Of a stretch of DNA of 9,078 nt, positions 1 to 5,429 are shown one piece after another. Location of the stretch: assembly GCA_026785875.1 (NCBI GenBank), contig JAJAZF010000630.1, positions 1 through 9,078 of the forward strand, given 5' to 3'. The notes below the pieces were generated by a model that worked only from the letters and a program-made list of their open reading frames with translations, had not been told where the DNA came from and searched no databases. This DNA comes from Chamaesiphon sp. (GTDB lineage: Bacteria > Cyanobacteriota > Cyanobacteriia > Cyanobacteriales > Chamaesiphonaceae). The first letter of the stretch is position 1; every line of letters begins with the position of its first letter. Position numbers and translations under genes: made by a program.

Positions 1-2
1 CT

Positions 3-57
3 AGCTTGGCTGCGTGAGGCGGTTGCATAAGCAAGTGACAGATAAACATCAGATCTA
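3..57 (+). repeat. Diverged direct repeat, copy 1 (pairs with 741-795)
   Basis: The stretch matches 741-795 at an exact offset of 738 bases, with about two thirds of positions identical by eye and long identical runs such as CTTGGCTGC and TGAGGCGGTT near the left end. In the frame starting at 5 both copies read LGC(V/M)RRLH(K/Q)Q. Several differences are synonymous or conservative, which suggests the repeat descends from coding sequence. This copy meets a stop at 101-103 and has a TAG at 2-4, so here it is at most debris. The two copies flank the HxlR/dehydrogenase remnants. Confidence 0.55.
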
Positions 58-136
58 CATTATCGATCGATTGAGTTCGCTCGTGCAAAGATTGGGATAT
101 TAAAGATCTACATAGTTGAATTAGCTTTCTAACTCT

Positions 137-375
137 TCACTTAAGAGCTATTAATTTTTGCCAGCGATGTGCGAGTTTGTATAGGGGAATAAGTGCTTTA
201 GTTAATTCGTTCCCTCGCTCGGTCAAACTATAAGTAACTTGGGGTGGAATGGTTGGTGCATAATGACGATTGACAATTTCCATTGATGCCAACATTCTCA
301 ATCTTTCGGTCAAAACCTTGGTAGAAATACCACCGATTTTGCGGCGGAGTTCGCCAAACCGCAAGGCACCATCTT
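137..375 (-). pseudogene. HxlR-family transcriptional regulator, 3' remnant
   Basis: HxlR regulators are small winged-helix DNA-binding proteins that often control a neighbouring, divergently transcribed oxidoreductase gene. The remnant contains the family's recognition helix and wing: GALRFGELRRKIGGIS, then KVLTERLRMLASMEIVNRH and PPQVTYSLTERGNELTKAL. It ends at a TGA at 137-139. The N-terminal helix that normally precedes the GxLRFGELRR segment (the conserved 'GGKW' region) is absent. The frame stays open to a GTG at 434-436, but those upstream residues (MTVRQHIYSLQPFHTTHRQ) do not resemble the family. They are the antisense of the dehydrogenase remnant that begins near 379. The breakpoint therefore lies at about 375-390. 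Without half its DNA-binding domain the product is very unlikely to function. The family call is firm; the exact left edge of homology is approximate. Confidence 0.8.
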
Positions 376-378
376 TAG

Positions 379-678
379 CCTGTCTATGAGTCGTATGAAA
401 CGGTTGCAGCGAGTAAATATGCTGGCGAACAGTCACTCCGCCAGCGGATTCCGCAACTGATGGAACGGGGAATTAGTCTGGGAGTAGTTAGCGGCGATGT
501 GATTGAAGGGACGATTACGCCCAAACTGATGGAACGAGCGAACCGTGGGCTGATTGAAGAACGTCGCGAGCAGGCGGGTAGATTACCAACTGTTGAGGAC
601 TTTGCTACAGCGATCGTGAATACCTGTGCGGAGGATAGCTTAGTTAATGGTACAACTATGTTTGTTGGTAGTACTTAA
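379..678 (+). pseudogene. Short-chain dehydrogenase/reductase, C-terminal remnant
   Basis: The frame is open from just after a TAG at 376-378 to the TAA at 676-678 and reads VAASKYAGEQSLRQRIPQLM, then ERGISLGVVSGDVIEGTITP, and ends in NGTTMFVGST. This resembles the C-terminal third of NAD(P)-dependent short-chain dehydrogenases of about 230-250 residues: a 'VVSGDxIEGTxTPKLxxR' block, a loop with 'xxRRxQAGxLPTVxxFAxAI', and the final 'G.T.FVGS' strand. The Rossmann nucleotide-binding half (TGxxxGIG) and the catalytic YxxxK lie in the missing part. An ATG at 460 could start a 72-residue peptide but has no ribosome binding site worth noting. It lies back to back with the HxlR remnant, an arrangement typical of an intact regulator/oxidoreductase pair from which the centre has been lost. 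Confidence 0.75.
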
Positions 679-700
679 TGGTGAATGAATTGTCGTCTCA

Positions 701-865
701 ATGCTCGAGCGGCTCCCCATCAATCTCGATCTGGTGGGCGATCTTGGCTGCATGAGGCGGTTACATCAGCAGGCGATCGAAACACTAGCGATCGATTTGG
801 AATCGCGATCGATCGCCAGCCACGTCACCAAGATCCCAAACGTAGCAAAATTCCTGATTCTCTAA
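701..865 (+). CDS. Hypothetical 54-residue ORF, possibly a remnant
   Basis: An ATG-to-TAA frame encodes MLERLPINLDLVGDLGCMRR through to PNVAKFLIL. I do not recognise the family. In favour of coding origin, the segment that also occurs at the start of the window (LGCMRRLHQQ here, LGCVRRLHKQ there) differs mostly by synonymous or conservative codon changes in this frame. Against a functional gene, there is no clear ribosome binding site, it is very short, and it sits among remnants. It may be the broken 3' end of a longer gene. Confidence 0.25.
   Translation: MLERLPINLDLVGDLGCMRRLHQQAIETLAIDLESRSIASHVTKIPNVAKFLIL
741..795 (+). repeat. Diverged direct repeat, copy 2 (pairs with 3-57)
   Basis: Second copy of the repeat at 3-57, same orientation, 738 bases downstream. 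Identity is highest over the first 35 bases and fades to the right. It falls inside the 54-residue ORF. Confidence 0.55.
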
Positions 866-1013
866 TACCTTTAGGAGAACTTCTTGAATTTAAAATCATT
901 TTTGGAATCTTGATTTTCAATAAATTTTACAGAATTGCTTAAAAATCAGTAAAAACTGCTACTGCTGATAGTATTCACCGATCGATCCCAGATTCGATCG
1001 CATGAATTTGATC
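866..1013. other. AT-rich intergenic stretch, no gene
   Basis: No plausible gene on either strand. The first 80 bases are very AT-rich and contain an inverted repeat AAAATCA (892-898) / TGATTTT (911-917) with a 12-base loop. It lacks GC pairs and a clear T-tract, so I do not call it a terminator. The right end holds CGATCGATC and CGATCG palindromes just beyond the 3' end of the ABC transporter remnant. Confidence 0.5.
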
Positions 1014-2163
1014 TTACAAAATATCTTTGCGTTTTTGTAGGAATGCAGTCACGCTAAGATCAACAACAATGTGAATTAATAACATCAGCCAGTTAAAACT
1101 TAAATTAACCCAACTTTGTTCGTAGGCGATACCAGTGGGAAAGGGTAAATCTTGAATCGAGTCAGTATTTAGTGCGGCTGGGACTAAGCTGTTGACATTG
1201 ACGATCGTCCCATATGCCCCGATCGCCCAGCGACTCAACATTAGATCAGAAATAATCGCTCCGACTCCTTGGAGTTGGAATAATAATCCCGAAAAAATGA
1301 TTTGTGGGAGGAGTAATAAGGGTAAGGCACTATTGGCTTGACTGCTATTACCGACGGCGGCGGAGACTAATAATCCTAAGCTAAAACTGACTGTGAGAGT
1401 AAGAAAAGTATTGATAAAGATGCCTAATTGCCAGGAAATTAAGCCGGATGTGGGAGCTTTGAATCCAGTTGTTATCGTGAAGAGAATTAAGATTGTTTGG
1501 ACGATCGCGAGTGCGGCAAGAACGGTAAATTTAGAGCCTAAATAGGCAGGAATTTGGAGATTAATCAATCGCTCGCGCAGATAAATCGCGCTTTCTTTGA
1601 CAATTTCCTGTAACGAGCTAGATAAACCTACCCATAACGAGGCGCAAGTGAAAACGAACAATACTTGGAGTGCCAACCCAGGTAAACCAGTATCCGGCGA
1701 ACTCCCGAGCGCAAAGGGATCTTTATCGCGTAGGGCAAAATTTATCAGGCTGATTCCGGCGGGTGCGGTGGCTAAAGCTAGTCCTAAATTCACTCGATCG
1801 CGAGTAATTCCACGCCGATACTTACCCGCTTGCGCTGTCCGCCGCTGAGATTTTCGATACCTGTGCTTGGTGCTTCAACGCCTAATAATGTCCGCATCAG
1901 CGTCGATTTTCCCGCACCACTCCCGCCCAATAAAGCGACAAATTGACCGGGTTCTAGGGCAAAGGAGAGGTTATCTAATCGGCGTTTGCCTTTAGTTTCG
2001 AGGATCAGATTGTGTACGTCGAGGCGAATTTAGTTGCCGCGATCGAGAATCTGGATTTCATCGCCTCTAATTACCAGCGTAAACGGGCCAATTTTAATTG
2101 TCGCACCATCAACCTTGATAAAATTATTCAGCGAGATGATTACTGTAACTAGATTACAGGCTT
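1014..2163 (-). pseudogene. Fused ABC transporter (ATPase + ABC-2 membrane domain), degraded
   Basis: Relatives are ABCG-like half transporters in cyanobacteria that carry an FHA-type N-terminus, an ATPase and an ABC-2 membrane domain on one chain. Read on the minus strand, the remnant starts with DGATIKIGPFTLVIRGDEIQ. It then meets a TAA at 2030-2032 (RGN*IRLD, probably once Tyr) and continues to a Walker A GGSGAGKST at about 1901-1927. Only 16 residues later comes the signature LSGGQRKRVSIGVELL. The roughly 80-100 residues normally between them (Q-loop region) are gone. Walker B, D- and H-loops are also missing: after GVELL the frame shifts and the text resumes as TRDRVNLGLALATAPAGIS, the start of the membrane domain. 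The last 260 codons are intact, with about five hydrophobic segments and a normal QKRKDIL end. The 5' part with the FHA domain is lost. No working ATPase can be made. Confidence 0.88.
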
Positions 2164-2235
2164 AACGCCACTTTCTGCACAGTTGCTACTCAAACACCTA
2201 TTTCTTACCGATCGAGACAGCAGGATTTTACCAAA

Positions 2236-3891
2236 TTAAATTGGAACATAGACCTTGATTTTAGTTCTGGTCAATCCCGTATATTGGAGCTTCTGTAAAT
2301 CTGGGCATCCTTTCATATCCCAGGTGTGTAAAAAAACACGATCGATACCGGAGCCTTGAGCTTTATGGGTAGTCAGACAGTAGGCATAGGGACAAGAATC
2401 ATAGGCTTTGTCTAGATCGACAGCTTTGTACCATTCTTGCTTGGCTCGATATGCTTTAATTATTTCTTGTCGTTTGATTTCCGATGCTGGAGTTAATATT
2501 TTCAATTTATAGCGGCTACCAGTTTCGGTTACTACTGGAATATCATACCAATCGAGTTGTGAATTTCTATTGGGTATACAATCTCCAATAACTTCACATT
2601 CTTCAGAGTTGTTCACAATAATATTCCATTCTTTTTTCTTGTTAATATTACTCGTTCCTGACGCTTTAGATTCTCTGAATACGGGCTTTTTAGCAATCAA
2701 TCGATCTCCAACTTTGAACGGTAAGGCATCTCCACCCCATAGTTGTAGTCTAATCCAATTATTTAATGACTCAGCGGTATTATTACGCCATACTAAAATC
2801 CGACAATAGTTAGAATCTGCTTGCCATGCTGATGATTTAATTAATTGAGCAGCTTCATTCAACCAGTCTTGATATGGGAGGCAGATAATTGATTCATCCG
2901 CTGTCGATTGAAAGGGATAGAGATTCGTGCGATAGCGGTTATCGGTTCGCATCCGTTCGGCTACTTTACCAATTTCACCATCGTATCTAACAATTTCAGT
3001 GAGGACAGATTCATTCGTTATCAGTGGCGTTGTGGAAACAATCGGCTCTGATTCGCCAACTGGTGGTAGTTGAGCTGCATCGCCAACAAATAATACTTTA
3101 GTTTTCACCCCAATTGCTTTAGCTATGTCGGCAAAATTAGTCGAGCTAATCATACTAAATTCATCGATAATAATCATCTCAAAATCTAGTTTTAATTTTG
3201 ATTTAACTGTAAATTCTTCAATTCCTGTTGCTTCATTCAGTCGCGGCTGTTGACCTAAAAGTTGAGCCACTGTCATTGCCTTAACAGTTAGACCTACTCC
3301 TTCGCCAATTAGGTTAATATTTTTAGCAGCTTTATTAGTTGGCGCGGCAACCGCATAATCGATCTCTTTGACTTTTAGCCACTTGATAAATTCAGCAATC
3401 AGAAAGCTTTTTCCCGTACCTGCATAGCCAGTTAATCTGAAGTAGCGAGTACTTTTACTGGTAGTAAATTCTTTTAATTTAATTAAAGCTTGCTGCTGAG
3501 AGGTAGTCAGACTAATTTCAGTTGCAATCGGTGGCGGCGAGGATATTGTCTGTCTATTCCATTCTGATAAAGCTAATTCTAACTTAGCTAACATCGCTAC
3601 TCGCTGTGGTTCACTTAATTGATTATATGAAACAATCAGCTTTGTAATGTGATTTATCAGTGGTTTTGGTAGGGATGGATCTGTCGATTCGGAATCGGCT
3701 CGAACTGTTGGGGGTGTAATTTTAGGTACCTGCCGCTTACTTTTGAGATGCTCTAATTCTCGCTCGTCGAACATGGCTTTGCTGGTTGCGCCTGGTTCGG
3801 AGCGCACTGTCAATCTCCCCTCACTAACTTCTTTGGCTAGGGTGCGGGTGCTGATTCCTAAATATTTTGCTGCTTGCTGTGATGTCAGCAT
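2236..3891 (-). CDS. SF1B (RecD/Dda-like) DNA helicase with N-terminal helix-turn-helix
   Basis: The 551-residue protein has an excisionase/MerR-like helix-turn-helix at residues 1-50 (LTSQQAAKYLGISTRTLAKE), a variable linker, and a superfamily 1B helicase core. Visible motifs are Walker A GYAGTGKS (155-162), motif Ia APTNKAA (183-189), Walker B IIIDEFSM (from 240), motif III VGDAAQLPPVGE (269-280), motif V TTHKAQGSGIDRVF (from about 507) and motif VI YTGLTRTK (537-544). Members unwind DNA 5'-to-3' using ATP in repair, recombination or phage/plasmid replication. All core motifs are present and there is no internal stop, so this is one of two apparently working genes here. The ATG start matches the usual start of such a helix-turn-helix, though no Shine-Dalgarno sequence is evident. 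The fused DNA-binding domain might target the enzyme to a site or let it repress itself; that is inference. A phage or plasmid origin is possible. Confidence 0.9.
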   Translation of the reverse strand: MLTSQQAAKYLGISTRTLAKEVSEGRLTVRSEPGATSKAMFDERELEHLKSKRQVPKITPPTVRADSESTDPSLPKPLINHITKLIVSYNQLSEPQRVAMLAKLELALSEWNRQTISSPPPIATEISLTTSQQQALIKLKEFTTSKSTRYFRLTGYAGTGKSFLIAEFIKWLKVKEIDYAVAAPTNKAAKNINLIGEGVGLTVKAMTVAQLLGQQPRLNEATGIEEFTVKSKLKLDFEMIIIDEFSMISSTNFADIAKAIGVKTKVLFVGDAAQLPPVGESEPIVSTTPLITNESVLTEIVRYDGEIGKVAERMRTDNRYRTNLYPFQSTADESIICLPYQDWLNEAAQLIKSSAWQADSNYCRILVWRNNTAESLNNWIRLQLWGGDALPFKVGDRLIAKKPVFRESKASGTSNINKKKEWNIIVNNSEECEVIGDCIPNRNSQLDWYDIPVVTETGSRYKLKILTPASEIKRQEIIKAYRAKQEWYKAVDLDKAYDSCPYAYCLTTHKAQGSGIDRVFLHTWDMKGCPDLQKLQYTGLTRTKIKVYVPI

Positions 3892-3902
3892 TTGTTAGAG
3901 TC

Positions 3903-3921
3903 TGCCAGGGGTTGCCAAGGG
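3903..3921. promoter_or_regulatory. Tandem 10-bp repeat upstream of helicase, possible operator
   Basis: TGCCAGGGG (3903-3911) and TGCCAAGGG (3913-3921) are spaced exactly 10 bases apart, about one helical turn. They lie 12-30 bases before the helicase ATG on the opposite strand. A -10-like TATAGT for the helicase is readable on the minus strand at 3938-3933, placing the repeats between promoter and start codon; no convincing -35 box was seen. They could be binding sites for the helicase's own helix-turn-helix or for another regulator. This is a positional inference only. Confidence 0.3.
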
Positions 3922-4078
3922 TCTGACATATTACTATAACCCACAAAGCCTCAATGATGCTCCTTTTGACTAGACGTTTTGTTTAGGAATTGGACTGATA
4001 TTGCTCTCGATTACGATCGAGGATCATCTACCCAATTCAGAATCTATCCTGTTGAAAATTCTGACAGAAGGTGTGAGG

Positions 4079-4435
4079 ATGAAAGATGCTCTTTTGCTAG
4101 AGAATGCACTAACAAATGACAAAATTTGGAGCAATACGATTATGGCTACCACCCAAGAAGATCGAGGTCCAACCCTGAGCGATGTTAAACAGGCAACTCA
4201 AGCACTGGTTAATGCCCTTCAGAGTCTAGCTCAGGCAAAGATCCACTCTACGACCGATCTGATCCAAGAAGCTTATCCAAACATCGAACATTCAGTCCGG
4301 ACACTTCGAGTTGAAAATGTTTATAAGTCGATCGCGAGATTCTATTCAGACGCTCGTTGCCGTGCGAAAGGATGGCGAATGGAAGCTGGCTACCTTTCCA
4401 AACACCCGTCTTCGATTCTCCACCGGAGCAACTGA
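4079..4435 (+). CDS. Hypothetical protein, 3' end probably out of frame with a neighbour remnant
   Basis: I do not recognise this protein. The start at 4079 is chosen over the upstream in-frame TTG at 4001 because AGAAGG (4066-4071) lies 7 bases before it. A second candidate ATG at 4142 has GGAG about 10 bases upstream. The readable part is hydrophilic and helical in look (TLSDVKQATQALVNALQSLA) with no membrane segment. From about 4335 the same DNA read one frame over is clearly the tail of a SnoaL-like protein. The last 35 residues in this frame (SDARCRAKGW onwards) are therefore probably not authentic. The ORF may be a chance fusion, or a small gene cut by the same deletion. Confidence 0.3.
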   Translation: MKDALLLENALTNDKIWSNTIMATTQEDRGPTLSDVKQATQALVNALQSLAQAKIHSTTDLIQEAYPNIEHSVRTLRVENVYKSIARFYSDARCRAKGWRMEAGYLSKHPSSILHRSN

Positions 4436-4445
4436 GCCGACATAA
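4332..4445 (+). pseudogene. SgcJ/EcaC-type SnoaL-like protein, C-terminal remnant
   Basis: Read in the frame ending at the TAA at 4443-4445, the sequence is RDSIQTLVAVRKDGEWKLAT followed by FPNTRLRFS. This matches the last two beta strands of the SnoaL-like NTF2-fold family often annotated 'SgcJ/EcaC family oxidoreductase' (typical text 'TLVAVKxDGEWRIAAFQNTR'). The frame is closed upstream by a TGA near 4261, and residues before RDSIQT do not resemble the family. The first hundred or so residues are therefore lost. It overlaps the tail of the 4079-4435 ORF in another frame. The family call rests on a short segment. Confidence 0.55.
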
Positions 4446-4793
4446 ATGTCGCCTAATGGATGAAAGAAACTGCTCTAGGGCACTCACAAGCGATTATGCT
4501 AGATCTGTGTTCTGTTTGGTTCTTGGTTGGGTATTTGTCCTGGGAGTAAGATTAGTGGTGGGAAAATCCTCAGTGTTCAAACATCTCCCCATCCTATTGG
4601 AAATTGATGTCACCGAAGCACGGATCGCAATCCGCGATCGTCACAGACCGGAATGCGAATAAGTTTTACGGGCTGGGTAGTCAAGTGTCTTGCCCGCGAT
4701 TTATTTTTCTGGACACCTTTGTTTCGCAACCCGTTTCGGGTTGAGCGAAGTACCACAGAGCGAGCAGGAGTCACTATCTTGATTATTTTCCCT
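4446..4793. other. Gene-free stretch between SnoaL remnant and IS630 remnant
   Basis: Several frames are open for 70-100 codons (for example one ending at 4662 and one ending in the TGA at 4742-4744), but none reads like a known protein or has a convincing ribosome binding site. The only structure I can support is the hairpin at 4722-4748, listed separately. The stretch may be untraceable gene debris. Confidence 0.45.
4722..4748. repeat. Long imperfect hairpin
   Basis: CAACCCG (4727-4733), a TTT loop, and CGGGTTG (4737-4743) form a perfect 7-bp stem. Outside it, TTCGC and GCGAA can pair after a two-base bulge. No run of T follows on the plus strand, and it does not adjoin an intact gene end, so a terminator role is doubtful. 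It resembles the small palindromic interspersed repeats common in cyanobacteria. Confidence 0.45.
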
Positions 4794-4806
4794 TACAGCA
4801 CTTTCC
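4794..4806. repeat. IS630 terminal sequence, outer copy
   Basis: TACAGCACTTTCC, directly outside the transposase stop codon on the minus strand, is the presumed terminal repeat with TA target. An identical 13-mer lies 172 bases to the right in the same orientation. Confidence 0.65.
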
Positions 4807-4810
4807 TTGA

Positions 4811-5256
4811 TTATGAAGTACAGTAGCAGCAATTAGCAAACCAATTTCGTAGATGAATAGGATTGATGAGTTGTAAAGCAACTGAAATTAAAACATCCAC
4901 CATTTTAGTGGTTTTAGGAGAAAATGTTTTGATAAAATTTTTAAGCTGTGACCACCAATGTTCAATACAGCACTTTCCAGCTATACTTTATCCATACTAA
5001 TTGCACCGATGACCGTAACTTTTTTACCTCGATAGAATGGTTTCAAGTCATAGACTCTACTTCCTTTTTCACTACGAGTAGGATGGCGCATCAATCCAAG
5101 TAGTATTCCAGTTTCATCCAAAAACACCATATTTTCAGGCTCTATATCTCTGACTTTATCCCAGTATTCACATCTGAGTAGCTGCACTCGATCGGTCGCA
5201 GCTTGACTGCTCCTAACCGTTTTTTTTACGAGTTAGATTTAATTTCTGCAATTCTC
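4811..5256 (-). pseudogene. IS630-family DDE transposase remnant
   Basis: Two blocks can be read. The first, from about 5256 to 4984, has RELQKLNLTRKK, then TDRVQLLRCEYWDKVRDIEP, and the first catalytic Asp in VFLDETGILLGL, running to KPFYRGKKVTVIGAISMDKV and a TAG at 4981-4983. The second, 4966-4811 in another frame, reads IEHWWSQLKNFIKTFSPKTT, then MVDVLISVALQLINP and LRNWFANCCYCTS, a typical C-terminus containing the last catalytic Glu. The middle (second catalytic Asp, 'MDNLPAHK' region) and the N-terminal DNA-binding domain are missing. A run of eight A on the coding strand (5227-5220) throws the first block out of frame: seven would give RKKTVRSS continuously. The junction between blocks carries an extra copy of the terminal sequence. 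Confidence 0.85.
4966..4978. repeat. IS630 terminal sequence, internal copy at deletion junction
   Basis: Identical 13-mer TACAGCACTTTCC, same orientation as 4794-4806. It sits exactly between the two transposase blocks, where coding sequence for roughly 80 residues is absent. Its TA abuts the codons for IEHWW. Confidence 0.65.
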
Positions 5257-5280
5257 GACTCGCCAAAGGCGAGGCTACGC
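5257..5280 (-). repeat. 24-nt covarying hairpin repeat, copy A
   Basis: On the minus strand it follows TCGTTG and starts GCGTAGCC. Its stem is TCGCC / GGCGA (positions 9-13 and 17-21) with loop TTT, and it ends GTC followed by G. It lies at the 5' edge of the transposase remnant. On the minus strand its flank GATTCGTTG is repeated about 10 bases upstream. Confidence 0.75.
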
Positions 5281-5315
5281 CAACGAATCTAAATCTTTGC
5301 AACGAATCCTGGCAT

Positions 5316-5335
5316 CCTCACAATTTCCTCAAATT
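5316..5335 (+). repeat. 20-bp repeat upstream of ppsA (pairs with 8011-8030)
   Basis: CCTCACAAT, T, TCCTCAAATT; 19 of 20 bases match 8011-8030. It lies 94 bases before the preferred ppsA start. A -10-like TATAAAT follows at 5343-5349. The two copies precede the two adjacent genes ppsA and DUF2949 at a similar distance, so a shared promoter or regulatory element is plausible, but no regulator is known to me for this sequence. Confidence 0.5.
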
Positions 5336-5429
5336 ATCCCCGTATAAATAATGGTCAGAGGCTTACTTCGATCGGATTCAATCTGGGCTGAAGTTGTCTA
5401 CTCTCACCCCAATGGCAGGATATTTTTGT

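Larger units (their letters stand above)
4794..5256 (-). mobile_element. IS630-family insertion sequence remnant
   Basis: The left edge is TA followed by CAGCACTTTCC, just beyond the transposase stop codon. This is where the right terminal inverted repeat of an IS630-type element (TA target) would be. The interior encodes the transposase C-terminal half on the minus strand with a deletion. The other end of the element was not found. Homology fades where the 24-nt repeat at 5257-5280 begins, and no inverted copy of the terminus is visible to the right. It is immobile by itself. Confidence 0.8.

Noticed and set aside
685..942. 85-codon ORF on the plus strand
   Set aside because: Low-complexity, Arg/Ser-rich text in a shifted frame; the 701-865 frame shows the better coding pattern in the repeated segment.
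1597..1848. 83-codon plus-strand ORF
   Set aside because: Antisense shadow of the ABC transporter remnant.
4357..4662. 101-codon ORF with a hydrophobic stretch, and in another frame a short 'LGHSQ' text reminiscent of tyrosine recombinases
   Set aside because: The first overlaps the SnoaL tail in the wrong frame with no family likeness; the second is only four or five residues with no catalytic Arg/His/Tyr context, so chance is likely.
5220..5340. CRISPR-like or tRNA structure in the repeat-rich stretch left of ppsA
   Set aside because: Repeats are short, unequally spaced and single-copy pairs; no cloverleaf or regular spacers were found here or elsewhere in the window.
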